Below are positions 34,375-47,186 of a DNA stretch of 64,000 bases, in pieces. Position numbers and translations under genes: made by a program. Position 1 is the stretch's first letter. Every line of letters begins with the position of its first letter. Source of the stretch: Ceratopteris richardii. Taxonomy: Eukaryota; Streptophyta; Polypodiopsida; Polypodiales; Pteridaceae. Below the pieces are notes generated by a model that saw only the letters and a program-made list of their open reading frames with translations, ran no database searches and was not told where the DNA came from. The stretch is from positions 78,683,778-78,747,777 of the forward strand of contig CM035416.1 of assembly GCA_020310875.1 (NCBI GenBank), written 5' to 3'.

Positions 34375-37300
34375 ATGAACCTGAGATCGGGAAGACACCT
34401 AGGAAGAGACTGTCAAAGTATTAGATCATCTGAGGCTAGTGTCAACCATACAGCCAGATCCTGGGCTCAGCAATTGAGCGACTACCCCTACGCTCTAGAC
34501 TCAAAAACTAGTGACTCTGAGATGTCTTACAACATGGAAAGACCTCTAGGTAGCTCAGGAGTGGCATACCTAGAAAGACCTGAGGGTCCCCTACAAAACT
34601 CAATTGGAATACATCAGGACGAATCGCTTAGGTGCACGCATCTATGAGGACGGCCTGAGAAGGTTTGTTGCCCTAATTAAAAACCAGGATGAGCCCATTG
34701 GATTAGAACACCCTGTAGTCAAGTTTGAAAATGGTTCCTATATATAGATAAAGAAGGAACTATGTATGTGGTCACCAACCAACCTGAAAGGACAGATGAA
34801 TTTGGCAACATAATCCCTGAGGTCGAAATAGGAGACATAGAGCAAGGGAACTTAGGAAAGGAGCCAAAAACCCCTCGCGGCAAGTCGGTTCTGACAAGAA
34901 TAATCACTCCAGAGTTGGTTCCCCAGGATAATAGGAGCATAGATTTGCTCTTGAACAGAGAAACGGATGAGGTTTTTGGAGGTATAAGCCTGAGAAGCCC
35001 ATTGAAGTAGGAGCACTTACCATCTATGAATTCAAAGATCCCGATATCCCAGGCAAAGTGACGTACTTAGATGATGCTTTTGAGAGGATCTTTGTGGTCT
35101 TAGAGCATGGAAGACACGCATACACTTGGAAGGGGGAATCTGTTTTTCCCCAACCTCAATCAACTGTGTCTTATGGTCACCAAGGAGCTGGAACATCTCA
35201 GGCTCATGGAACTTAGAGAGAGAGGGGAGTAGAGATAGACCCGAGGTGAGCTTTGCCAATCCACTTGGAAGAGAAAGAACGAGGACAGAGACTAATAGGA
35301 TGGATAGGGAGAGACATAGGGATCCAAGGAGTACAAGAAATACAGACGAATTCCCTCTCCCAAGACCTAGAGAACATGCTAGAACCTTAAGGCCTACACA
35401 ATTGGTTAAGTCTATGAAGAATTGCTTTGATGGCGCAGGAGACCCGTATGACCATGTAGCAGAGTTTAGGCAAGTTTTGAGAGCTGAACAAGTGGAAGAC
35501 TTGTTCACTCAATACAATGCTTTTGGCCTAACACTCAAGAACACTGCATTGACTTGGTTTCAACCACTTCACCAAGATCAATAGAGAAGTATAGATCAAT
35601 TGCTTGAAGCATTCATCACTGAGTTTTCCAAAAGTGGCATTAGGCATAACACGTCCTCCCTGATATACAGCTTTAAGCAAACACCTCAAGCGACAGTGAG
35701 GCTCGCAGGAAGGAGGTTTAGGTAGTACCTAGAAAGATGCCCTGCTCTAGAGTTACCCACTCCAGCCAAACAAATGGCCCTATTTCTAGATGGATTGTTA
35801 AGTACCAAAATAAGATCTTATGTGTCCTTGAAGGACCCTAGATCCATAGAAGAATGTGTACGCATGTGCATAGACATTGAGGATAATCTAGGGGAGGAAT
35901 TAGAGCTCTCAAAGATCTATAAAGATTCAGATAGTTCTACTAGCCTCACTTCCTCACAATCCACGTCAATTGAGGATCTAGCAGAAAAGGTGGCTCAAAA
36001 ATTAGGTGTTTCTAGCAAGCAAATTCCAAGATTTGCCCTAGGGAAACGATGCTACACTTGCGGAGGAGACCATTTGGCTAATGTGTGCCCTATCATGGAT
36101 CAACCTCAAGTTAACCCCAACAAGCAGTACTGCACCATAGAAAGGAGGTACACCAATCACGCAACACAAGACTGCCCATATAACAAACAAGTTGTTAGAC
36201 AAAATTATTCTCAGCCATATCCACAACAAGGAAAGTGCCCTAATCAGTACCCACAACAACAGTATGCTAGGCCCCAGCAAACCTATCAACCACCCTATCA
36301 AGGGCAACAAAGACCACAACCAGTCCTAGCGCAACAACCCCTTGCCCCCACCAATGTGATTCCAGTGAAGTATGCAACTGCAGAAGAAAATCTAAATAGA
36401 GCTTTAGTGCCAGTGACACCGTCGCTCTCAGAAAGTGATCCAAGTGATCATAGTTTTGACTCTACCCATATTGATAGCCCACAGGCTTACTACATGCAAT
36501 CACCCGAGAATAATGAGTCATACTATTATGAAGAACCGAGTGAGTCCAGTTGGGAGCCAAAATATGCAAATGTCATGTGCACCAAACCCAACTCTAGACC
36601 TCAACCTAGGCAGATAAGACCTCCATTTCCTAGAGGACCATGCTTTCACTGTCAGGGAGATCACCTCATTCGTGATTGCCCTCTACCTGCACCTACACAA
36701 ACCCAATCCGTGACAATTCAAGGCTTTTGTCAGGATTGTGGGAAGGAGCACTTGATACGAGAGTGTCCCAAGGACCCTAGCAATATGCCAAAAATTGCTC
36801 CTATCAACGTTATTGGCTTAAAGGTAGACTCCATAGGAAGTGTGACTTCCACCACCCCAGTGCAAGTCATCACGAGAGCTCAGGCACTTAAGCAAAACCA
36901 AGACTTAGGCCAGGAGAAGAATGCGGAGGTTAGTGAGACTGAGAGCCTGACTAAGAAGAGAACAAGAGCTTGGAGAGATAGCCGTGAACGTATGAAAAGG
37001 CAATGGGCAAGAAAGATGAGCGAACTCGAGGAAAGTCTGCGAGAGAACAAAGCCAAAATCATAGAAATCACATCTCAAACGCACTCTCACACATCACCCC
37101 CACTACCATCCCCATCACCTTCCATTCCTCAACCTTCTAATCCACCACACGTAACCCACCCACCACCCCGAGTAGGATCAGTCTTAGCCGATCCCACTCC
37201 CAAGTACATAGATATGATGCTTAGAGCATATCAGTCCAGGATCCAGGAAGGGCCAAATGTAACAGATCATGAAAGATGTTACCCTAGAGCTGACCTAGAG

Positions 37301-37828
37301 CTTGAACGAACCAAGTTGTGTGCCAAGATGGTGGAATTGGCTCAAGCCATGTTTGAGGCCAGTCACCTCTTCAATTGCTCTAGCTCCACTAGAACACCAT
37401 TGCACGTCGATGGTCTATTGGATAGATTGGAGACGATAATTGCAAAGTCTGGAAAAGAAGCCAACTCCCAGGCTAAGGAGAAAGCAAGTGATAGAGTAAT
37501 CATTCCTCCCAAGGAAGCTTATGTGCCCAACTCCACAGAGCCAGAAACATCTTCTTCTATGAATCGGTACTCACCCGAATTCCTACGAGAGATTCAAGAA
37601 GAAAAATGGGCTAAAGAAAGTGAAGTCCCTCCTCCCTTTGAACTTGTGGACGACGTGCATGATCAATTCCCACAAGATATTCCCTCCATTTATGGAGAGA
37701 AGGAGAGTGCACAATCTCAAGAGAGATTAGACTTTGAGTCTAATACTTTACATGAATTACCCCACTTCATAGGTCCATGGGAAGCTAAGTCTACTTGTAT
37801 GACACAACCAAGGCAATTCTGGACTTAG
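34375..37828 (+). pseudogene. E gag and pre-protease linker
   Basis: Starts MNLRSGRHLGRD at 34375, as in F. Broken by a shift near 34600, a stop at about 34756, a further frame change, and TAG codons at 35582 and 35725. The long frame 35774-37828 then runs through three zinc knuckles, CYTCGGDHLANVCP, CFHCQGDHLIRDCP and CQDCGKEHLIRECP, all with CX2CX3HX4C spacing, and onward into the proline-rich linker. At the site of the F gag stop, E has ATA instead of TAA, so gag and linker are continuous here. A deletion of about 285 bp relative to F removes the linker just before protease 1. Confidence 0.85.
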
Positions 37829-38697
37829 GCGCAGGAGTTGCAATTGCTACCACTTCCCTATGGAAGCGTTGGGGCAAGCCAACACTCAAGCCCATGAGAA
37901 TAAAGCTACAAATGGCTGATGGTCACATTGAGAGACCCTTAGGGCTACTAGAGGGAATAACTGTTACCACTTGTGGTGTAGAGTTTGGACATACTTTTGC
38001 TATATGTGACTTTAGCAAGAATCATGCCTACGAGATGATTATGGGAAGACCCTTCTTGAGGCAGTTGCAAGTGGTACAAGATTGGGGGACCAATTCTTTG
38101 TATTTGCAACACTTGGGTGTCACTACCAAAGTGAATCTCAAAGATTTCTCTCATAGAGATGTGCCCCCTATTCAATGGGATCCCATCCATAGAGCTAAGG
38201 ATGATACTGAGTCAGTGCATTCCATAGGATCAGGATCCTCATGGATGCATGAAGACACTCACCTGTGGATGTGTAAAGTAGCAATAGAAGAAGAGAAGAG
38301 AGAAAAAGTCAGAGAGATAGGTGCGAAGGAAACCCATAGATCAATTCAAGACCCAGCTTATGCACCTGTAGTCTTTCTTGACGAAGAATTTGAACCTCAC
38401 GGCTGGGCAGAGATTTTAGCAACCATGGATGTAGCCATCAATGAAGAACAATGGACACCCCACTATGACGAGGATGGCTATGAAATTTCAGTCTTCTCCA
38501 CAGAGCCAATTATGGGAGACTCGGTTCTTGAAGAATGTGAACCTAGCACTGATGCATTCGAGGATGCAAGTGACTCCGATCTAGAGTCAATCATTATGGA
38601 CCCGCCTTTTGCATCAGATGAAGAATACTTCTATGAGGTAGAAGTTCACTCTCAGAGACATGAAGAAGTCACAAATGATGTAAGGTTAACCACGTAA
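37795..38697 (+). pseudogene. E protease 1 and linker to RT
   Basis: A 300-aa frame whose first part is the retropepsin-like domain (AILDLGAGVAIATTSLW, then YEMIMGRPFLRQLQVV). The catalytic D-S-G reads D-L-G (gac tta ggc at 37822-37830), so it is probably inactive. The rest is an acidic linker conserved with F (DDTESVHSI, DVAINEEQWTPH, FEDASDSDLES). A TAA ends the frame at 38695, where F continues. Confidence 0.82.
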
Positions 38698-38762
38698 GTG
38701 ACCACCAAGAGTGAAGGCAAGAAACGGAAGAAGAAAGAAGCCACACCAGAGGATTCGAGGTC

Positions 38763-39650
38763 CTAGAAAACTTTAAGAAGTATGACGTAGAAGATAGGAG
38801 AGTCATGATAAGAATGCCAAAACGCAATGCACAAGCAGGAGAGGCCTATGATAATAAAGAAACCACCAAGAAAATAGTGGTAGCCATAGAAGAAGGAGAG
38901 GAGAGATGCACGTACATTGGACATGACCTTACTGAAGAGGAGGAGCAAGAGTTGGTAGCCTTGCTGAGAGAATATAGAGATGTTCTTGCATGGAGCTACA
39001 AGGAAAGGTGTAGACCCGAACATATGCTCACATACGATCCCCATGACCTCAGAGGCCAAACCCTCTAAACAAAAGCCATACACATACAATGACAACTATG
39101 CTGCCAAGATTAAAGAAGAGATAGATCGCTTGGTTGAAGCTGGATTTATCTATGAAATTGAGCACACTGAATGGGTATCCCCCATTGTACTGGTACCCAA
39201 AAAGAATGGCAAATTACGTGTATGCATTAACTTGAAGAAGGTTAACGCAGCCACTATCAGAGATAGTTATCCGCTTCCTATCACTGAGCATCTATTAGAA
39301 AGGGTAGCAGGAAAGGAAGTATACAGTTTCCTGGATGGGTTCTCTAGTTACAATCAAGTAGCCATTGCATTGGAAGATCAACATAAAACAGCTTTTGCCA
39401 CAGAGTGGGGTATATTTGCTTTTAGGGTAATGCCATTTGGGCTTACCAATGCTCTTGCAACCTTCCAGAGATTGATGTGCCATGTATTTAAAGAGTTCTT
39501 GAGGAAGAATTTGGAAGTCTATGTTGATGAACTCTGTGCTCATTCCAACATTAGAGAGACCCATATACTTGAACTCAGACAAATCTTTGATAAATGTAGA
39601 GAATATCAAGTCTTCTTGAACCTAGAAAAGTGTGTTTTCATGGCATGGAT
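38763..39650 (+). pseudogene. E reverse transcriptase, truncated
   Basis: 38805-39068 and 38980-39666 together hold the N-terminal and palm parts of the RT (EHTEWVSPIVLVPKKNGKLR, YSFLDGFSSYNQVAI, MPFGLTNALATFQRLM), with a frameshift near 39003. The catalytic box reads YVDEL at 39520-39534, with GAA replacing the second Asp codon. The frame then jumps from KCVFMA straight into the integrase region. RT thumb, RNase H and both HHCC modules (about 1.4 kb in F) are missing, with ATGG shared at both breakpoints. Confidence 0.85.
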
Positions 39651-40667
39651 GCATATACCTATGTGAAGAGGTGCGACATTTGTCAGCGAACTCAGTATCC
39701 TATACGTAAAGATGAGATGCCATTGAAACCTATGATTGGTGGACGTGCATTCTCTAAGTGGGGAATAGACTTTGTAGGTCCTATTAATCCCCCAGCTAAG
39801 GGTTCACATGCTGAATATATCATCGTGGCCACTGACTATCTAACCAAGTGGGTAGAGGTAAAGGCTACGACAAAGAATGATGCTCAGATGACTGCTAAGT
39901 TCTTATTTGAGAATGTGTTCACTAGATACGGGCTACCTATAGAGCTAGTAAGTGATAGAGGGACTCACTTCTTGAATGAAGTTATTGAAAATCTGCTCCA
40001 AGAATTCTTGGTTATACACAAGAAGTCTGCCCCCTATCATCCACAAGCTAACGGGCAAGCCGAGAGCACAAACAAGATTCTATGCAATGTGCTCACCAAA
40101 TTAGTGAACAATAAACGCTCTGATTGGGACAAACAGCTACACCATGCTGTTTGGGCATACAGAGTTGCCTATAAAACGGTACTCCAAGCCACACCCTTTC
40201 AGATGGTATTTGGCCAAAATGCAGTGCTACCATTGGACTTCTTGATACCTACATTGAAAGTAGCACAAGAGCATGAGTGGACAGGGCATGAGCTCTCCTC
40301 TAGACTCTTCGATCTTGAGCGGTTAGGTGAAACACAATTGAGAGCTGCATCAGGAATTTATGCAGCCAAGAAAAGGCAAAAGGCATATTTCGACGCACAT
40401 GTGAAGGATAAGGGCTTGAAAGCAGGAGACCTAGTCCTAGTCTACACCTTGAAGCAACATGCATGGAAGTTAGAGAAGAGAGGCTATGGACCAATGATTA
40501 TCAATAGGATTTCAACTAGTGGGGCAGTACAACTAGCCACTTTAGAAGGCGATATTCTCCCTAGCTACATAAGCGGATGTAGAGTCAAGTTATATCAAGA
40601 AACCCTGACCGAAGAGATGCTAAATCGGCACTACATGAAACTCCATCAATGTCTTCAAAACCTGTAG
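39651..40667 (+). pseudogene. E integrase core and C-terminal domain
   Basis: Open from TYVKRCDICQR to the C-terminal domain, and so preserved better than the rest of E. Catalytic residues are in place: GIDFVGPI, LVSDRGTHF, NGQAESTNK, a DD35E triad as in F. The end (EEMLNRHYMKLHQ) diverges from F, and an insertion with a stop breaks the link to the next domain. Confidence 0.82.
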
Positions 40668-40734
40668 ATGTTTTACTACCAGTACAAATCTTTTCTTTAC
40701 CTTTCTTCAATGTAGGAAAAACGAATCCGAGAAG

Positions 40735-42012
40735 AAGCATAGGCAGAAGCTTTAGAACGCATTCGACGAATGAAATTGAGGAGACAAGGTAGAGATCAGC
40801 CTATGCATGACACTCAAGGATCTCTAGGCTATCACATGGCCATGTGCGAGGCTTCAGGTGAACGTTCCCATAGGATAATCGATCGACGACCTTTTTGTGA
40901 CCCTAGAAGTAGGACACTGAGAGAGTGCAAGGACCGTGAGAGCTTTAATTGATTCAGGAGGAGCCACTAGTGCAGTTCGACTTTCTTACTGCCAAGAACT
41001 ACAATTGAAGGTCAATCCTATAGAGGCATATCTCATAGGATTGGGAGGTGTGGAAACCCCTTGCACGGGCGAGGTGGAACTTCCCCTCTACGTTCAAGAG
41101 GTCCTAATGGCAGTAAAAGTGCTAGTATGTGAAGATGAGGATCTTACCGAACCTCTTGTCTTGGGCCAAGACTGGATCTATGATCATGCAGTCAACCTCA
41201 ACCTAAGAAGTGGACTTCTTCAGGCCTGGGTAGGCCAACAGTGCATCATGATTGAACTACAAAATCAAGCACTCATGCCACTAGAAAAGGCACCAACTCC
41301 TGGTCCCTCCAGGAACCCACATGAAGATAATGATGCTATTCTTGTCCAAAGTTCTATGGTGCAGAAGATTGTCACTCTTGACAAAATTGCAGCAGTCAAA
41401 GAGGAGTTCCCTTCTTTTCCAAAGAGGATTCGAGGAAAGCAAGCCGGGCAACACACGACATAGGGGAGGCCAATGATCAAATGGCATGAACACCCACCTG
41501 TACAATCTAGAGTACCTCATGGCATGAAGCAGATCTGGGTACGCAAGGGTGAACAACCCTCTACTTTGGAGATAGAATCTCAAAGATGCACCAAACGCGC
41601 TACACTGTATAGGATCACAACGAAGGAGTATCCGAGGAATCAATCTAGACAAACCATTTCTATTTGGGTTCCAAGGCGGTCAATGAAGGAAATCCCAAAT
41701 GCTAGACAGATATGGGTGCCCAAGACCTGCTTTCGAGCTCAAATAGCATCACCTCCATTCACAAGATTGAATCAACACTCACAAGCACCCCTGGCACATA
41801 TCCCAGTGCAAACATCTACACTTCACACCTCTAACTCTTCGGCCACAACCAAGAATGTCAAGAAATGGGTACCCAAAAGGCCCCAAATCCAACACAATCC
41901 TGTCCACAAACCTTCACATATCATCACTAAAAGCTACACTCCCACAATCAAAATTTGGAGACTTAAACCTCAAATCAAACCGCCTGACCCAAATCAGCCC
42001 CCTCTAATGTAG
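40735..42012 (+). pseudogene. E second protease-like domain and W-x-P-K tail
   Basis: 40936-41463 has MRALIDSGGATSAVRLSYC, LGGVETPCTGEVELPLYV and LVLGQDWIYDHAVNLN: a second aspartic-protease-like domain with an intact D-S-G, placed after the integrase. 41473-42012 continues with repeated Trp motifs (QIWVRKGEQ, SIWVPRRS, QIWVPKTC, KKWVPKRP, IKIWRLKP). A stop at 41461 and frame changes separate the two. F has both in one open frame. Confidence 0.8.
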
Positions 42013-42190
42013 GTGCACTCTGACTACATGGCATATCCAAAGTATGCATCTAGGATGAACACTAACCACTAACCAACATTCTCACACATCACCAAACACT
42101 TCACCCACTAACCCCTAACCACTTGAAATGTCATGTTAGTATTGTGGCGGGAACACCATAACATCCTGTTTCCTATGCAATGCTAATGTG

Positions 42191-42205
42191 CCTCTCTTCT
42201 TCCAG
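42191..42205 (+). promoter_or_regulatory. E splice-acceptor-like site before ORF3
   Basis: A pyrimidine tract CCTCTCTTCTTCCAG ends at 42205, with a branch-point-like TGCTAAT just before it (42181-42187). It lies 31 bases before the ORF3 ATG at 42237. F has an acceptor-like site in the matching place. Confidence 0.5.
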
Positions 42206-42236
42206 TAGATAAGCAAGAACAGATACAAGCAGTCTA

Positions 42237-45200
42237 ATGGTAGAAGCAGAAGGTCTGAGCTCACAGGCAGGAGTAAGTACTCCAGGGATTGATATGGACA
42301 GCCTACCTATTGATGCGCCACGAACTAAATGACCCGTAGACTTGCAACACCTCCAGCAGATACCTATACCGGATCCTCCCACAGGGATCACAGAGAGAGT
42401 CCATGCCAATTCTCATTGGTTCAATGGCATGCCAGGTCCATTAGGAGAGGCCAAGTATATCTAGGAGTCCAAGTGCGAGTATGACAGATCATGGGTCCGA
42501 TTCCAATTTTTCTCCAAGGAGTTTGAGACTCTACAGAACACACAAGATCGTCAGACCATATGGCAACATGCAGGGCTAGCCGAGTACTTCAAGGCACCTT
42601 TACCCAAACCAGATCTCCTCCGGTGCTACTATCTGGTCTCAACATTATAGGCCAATGCAGAAAAGGACAAACCAGGAACGTTCGTTCTCACTTCTTTGCT
42701 GGGCAACAATGAGTTGAAGAGGTTCGAACTTACCTTGGAATTGGTGAGCTCTGCTTTGAATATGCATGGCACACATGTACCATCTGAGAAAGATGCTCTC
42801 ATCTCCACTAACATAAAGGACCGGAGACTATTGAAGCTGAAAGATATGGCAGCACTCACACCAAACGTGTCTATCCCTCTCGGTATGTGCATGCAACATT
42901 TTGCTTTTCCTGGTCAAGATCGGTTCACTCAACCCCACAAGAGGATTTGGTTTGCTCTTTACTTGGCAGAAACAGGTGCGTTACCGATTAAGCTTCCTGT
43001 ATGGATTGTGCAGCAATTGTATGAAGCAAATAAAAGGTCATCTAGAAAACTAGTGGTGAATGGCTGTTGTGCAATCACACACATTATATACAGATGCTTA
43101 ACATATGATGTACCCATTGAACGTGCTTTAACTTGGGCACAACTACAAATGTTTAAGAGGCTCAAAACTGCCACACATCAATCCAAGCGTATGAGGGGAT
43201 GGATCCCTTGTGTCTAGACACATGAAGTTCTGACGACTCCGGAAGTCTCACCACGAGGGGAGACCACTGTACCACCCTTCACCATTAGAATACCCAGGCC
43301 TGGATCTGAAGGTACATCACAAGCTGCCCCTTCGGCTCCACCTGTCCCATCTGAATTCGAATTTCCTACGACTGGAGACATTGAAGGGATGAGCACCTTC
43401 GACTTTGAATCATTCTTGCAAAATACCCAACTCTCCAATGTCGAATTCTTCTCGGACACAGAAGAATAGGGCACCTCTTCACAAAGACGGAGGAAATCCA
43501 CAGAAGGCCGCCATGTACATTGGGGTGACGATAGCAAGGTCAACAACAATGACACCTAGAAGAAGAAGAAGCAGAAGAAGAAGAAACCACCGGAACCCCC
43601 GCATATACAACAGAACTCCGAAGGCTGTATCAAATCATGGAACGAGTGCGATCGCAACAACTGCTCACTGAACAGAGCAGTAGGGTGCTCATGGCTCAAC
43701 TCTTGGAAGAAGCTGGAGTCGACTCTGAATTCAGTGAGAGTCTCTTATTGGTGGCAGAAACTTATGGTGTAGTAGAAGCAGTTTGAACAGGTATACAGAA
43801 ACCCCCCATTCAATACGATCCGCGACAATTCCAAACACGACCACGGTCTGGCAAAAATATCTAGATTCCAATTACTACAGGGGAAGGACCTATTATTACA
43901 TCTGAACCCATTGAGACAACCTCCCAAGCAGTTGTAACTTCTGCCCAAGAGCACTCAGTCACCCATGATGAATCAACCGAGCCACTGCCACCCACACCCC
44001 CACCATCACCTCCTAGAACAGAAGCTGTGGAGATCACCTCGACCACTCAACCCACCAAGCAAACCTTCATCTTCCGCACTCCCACCTCCAGTTCAACCTT
44101 GTTCTCCACCTGTGAAAACCAAATCTATGAAGCCACCACCATCACAACCCAATCCACCAAATCGCTCATGGAAATAGCCCTAGGACAACCAACCCCCACA
44201 CCCTCGGCCATAGGCCATCCTGACTCTAGATCCATTTTCTTTGGATTCCCAGCCACCACATCCCCTTTTATAGCTTTCTCGCCTCCAAGTTCTCATTTTC
44301 CACCTCCCATACCACCATTCCTTCAACCCGCCCATGACTACTTTTGTAGAATGTATCAAGCCACCATCCCACCCTCCTCATCAATCCCAACCCCACCATC
44401 CACACAACACTTATTCACTACTCTCACACACACACACCACCTACCATTCCAATATACATGGTAGACACCACACTTGCATCCACTCTTGAAAGTATGGACA
44501 TTTTGCCACCCACAGTACCTTCCCCACCCCCCACACTTCCACGTTCTCCCATTCCCCCTCCACCAATTTCACCCACACACACATCTCCATTAGACACATC
44601 ATTCACTCTTCCCATTCCCCAATCCCCTCCCCGTGCATCCTCCATTGTACAAACCACACCATCATCCATAGGCAATGCATTGGACACCATGCTCGCATGT
44701 ATATCACAGTTAAGGACAGAGTACAATCAGCTCCAGCAACATAACGTACGACTGCAAGAGCACTCGGAGGTGCTACAAAATTGTCTTGCTGCAGTAGAAG
44801 AGGAGAATTCTCGCCTCCATACACAATTCCAAACTTTACAAGAGGCTCATAGCATCTTGGAAGTATAGTTACAGAACACAGACCAGGAAGTAATACAAGT
44901 GGTAGAAGGCCATCTACAGACACAGCTAGAACTCAACTCTAAGCTTCAACGAAACATGGACCTACTCAAGCGACACCTTGCAGTCGCTCATGAAGAGAAT
45001 CGATGACTACAACTACAGAATCAAGAAAACCTAGAAGTAGCTATCGAAAACACACCTGGGGCACCCATCAGTCCCTCAAAGTTTCAAGCTGTGATCCCCG
45101 ACAATATAAAGATCATCTTGGAAGACTATGCTACTCTACTCGAAGCACATGACGAGTTATCAGAGGAATTGGGTCAACTGAAGCAGAAACAACAAAAAGA

Positions 45201-46521
45201 CACAACGACTGCCTCTCAAACCACCTCCTCCGCGGCTTCCCTTCTCACAGACTCAGAGGCCCTAAAAGATCTCCAGAAACAAGTCACAGAATTGCAAGCA
45301 CACCTACTACAATATGAGAGACCACCTTCCCCACCAGAGGCTCCCATCGACGAGGAAACAATACAAATTCCTATGGAACAAACATTTGAAGAGGATTATG
45401 AGCTGCAACCCATCCCAGGGGGACGACAAACATAAGAAGGCCAAGATACTTTTGAAGCGCCACGATCTCCATGGTTAAAGCAGGTGGAAGAAATTGGGAG
45501 TTCTCATAAAGAGCACACAGTAGTGCAAAATCAGGCCATGAGAGTCATAGAAGAAACTGTGTTACAATCTGCGTACTTCAAGAACCTGTCATCTAGACAC
45601 CTTATCCTCTCATCGGAACTCCAATATAGGCCTTATTATGTTATTCTGGCCGATTATAATGCAGAAATACAGAGAGTCACAGATAAGAACCCTTCATTCG
45701 CTACCCAGTTTCAACCAGAAGACCTCCCTCCAGAAGCACAGAAAGGTAGAATCTATCAACCGACGTGGTGGCAAAAACTTCTAGAGAAATATCCTGAAAT
45801 GCTTTGCACCTGGAAACACGCTCCACTGCATCTACTGTACAATCCATGTTATGGCCCCGTTCCACGACGCAGATCATGGAAGGCATTCAACATAAAGGTA
45901 CAAAATAATGCTCAATGCAAAGAGTGGCTCAATTATCCGTACATAGCGCCACCACAAGGGCCACCATCCATAGCATACATGATGGAAACCATTCGCCATT
46001 GGATGCCTCGATTGAAGCCTGTGCTAGATGTGGCCGCCCAAATGATGCTTAAAATTTTGGACATGATGCAAGTAGTGCTCAAAACATTTAGAAATGCAGA
46101 AGCACCATAGGTATGTCTACCGGGGTTTGCCCATGGAAATTATGATTTGGTGTATGACATGAGCACCACCCCCAACATTCGGGTAGCTTATGCTTGGCAT
46201 GCACACATCAAATACCTCCCTGCATGCTATAAACAGACATTCGAGGACATATTCAGATCAGGTTTCTGGGAGTACCACTCGGAGGTCTTCGCACTGAAGC
46301 CTACACACCTGCTCCATCTCTTTGCATGTGAACAAGCTATGTACTCCGAGTACTACACTACTCCACAACCCGAGGTCCTCGGTGCAATAAATTGGGATGC
46401 ATTGGAAGCTGACTTAGCAAGAGGATTAAGGATAGGAGAACATGAATTAGCCACCAATGTCATCCAATACTATATCGACCACCCTATAGAACAGAGGTCT
46501 GTCAGGGGCGACAGACGCTAG
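42237..46521 (+). pseudogene. E ORF3: large extra ORF after pol, broken
   Basis: ATG at 42237 (MVEAEGLSSQAGVS). In-frame text up to 43217 matches F ORF3 over its whole N-terminal domain (PLPKPDLLRCYYLV, NNELKRFELTLE, MCMQHFAFPGQDRF, KRIWFALYLAETGAL, CCAITHIIYRCLTYDVPI), with stops at several codons. Between about 43220 and 44457 there is at least one frame change through a low-complexity Pro/Ser/Thr-rich part. 44458-46521 is then one frame with only a few stops: Pro-rich, a heptad-like coiled-coil section (LRTEYNQLQQHNVRLQEHSE, EEENSRLHTQFQTLQ), and a C-terminal globular section rich in Trp/Tyr (RYPTWWQ-like, QPTWWQKLLEKYPEML). It ends 11 bp before the polypurine tract. No signal peptide or membrane segment is visible, and no known domain was recognised. 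Confidence 0.75.
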
Positions 46522-46532
46522 GAAGGGGGGAG
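46520..46532 (+). promoter_or_regulatory. E polypurine tract
   Basis: AGGAAGGGGGGAG directly precedes the 3' LTR, where plus-strand DNA synthesis starts in gypsy elements. Confidence 0.9.
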
Positions 46533-47148
46533 TGTTGGCATACAAGTCATATGAAGAGCATACAGGTACAACGGAGCAGTCATGCACAATACGGCAACAA
46601 AGCCTAATCATTTTTTCCATGAACTATTTCCAACTTTAGTGATTTTCATCATTACACATACATTGTAAATACCATTTTTGGTAGAATAGACTCCATTTTT
46701 TGTTCAAGTCGAGGAGTCCTCGAGCTTGAGGAGTATTAGAATTAGCTACATACCAATTTTCATAATTTTTAGACTCCGTTTGAGCCCTCAAAATGGCTCT
46801 AGAACCTAATTTTTAACTAGGCCGGACACTAGGTTTGGACAAGGCCAAAGCTAGTCAGAAAACTATAAAAAGAGCTAGAGAGCTCATTTTTGAGGTTAGA
46901 TTGTTTGTGAATTGAGCTTATGTAAGAGACTTTTTGACTAATGCAAAGAACTCCATTGTTCCTCTCCTTTTTCTTGCCTTGTGTGCGTGTGTGTGTGTAT
47001 GTGTGTACATGTTTGTGTGCTGCTTCTCACTCACACACTTGTGCCATCACTTGCTCATAGTCTTCATACTAGTCCTCACGTCTCCATGGATTGACAATTA
47101 TGAGGTGGAGCTTCTCACGTTGGTACTCACCATTGTGCTAGAGTGACA
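46533..47148 (+). repeat. E 3' LTR
   Basis: TGTTGGCATAC ... GAGTGACA, 616 bp. It aligns with the 5' LTR along its whole length with about two dozen differences, including a few small indels. The TATA box is at 46864-46872 and the target duplication AGGAC at 47149-47153. Confidence 0.95.
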
Positions 47149-47186
47149 AGGACATAAAGAGGAAGCTTGTATGTGAGTTTAAAATT

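Larger units (their letters stand above)
32203..47148 (+). mobile_element. Gypsy element E, full length, decayed
   Basis: A 14.9-kb Ty3/gypsy element with two LTRs (611 and 616 bp), a tRNA-Asp-type primer site, a polypurine tract and a perfect 5-bp target duplication AGGAC (32198-32202 and 47149-47153). It is inserted in the RT of copia B. Order: leader with palindromic array, gag, protease 1, RT, integrase core, protease-2-like domain, W-x-P-K tail, ORF3. Relative to element F it lacks RNase H and both HHCC modules and has several stops and frameshifts. The LTRs differ at about two dozen positions by eye. Confidence 0.95.

Noticed and set aside
40640..40713. A possible short intron in E between integrase and protease 2 (ends in a pyrimidine tract plus TAG)
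   Set aside because: It would be only about 50 bp, below usual plant intron size, and F has a different, fully open sequence here, so a local insertion or divergence is simpler.
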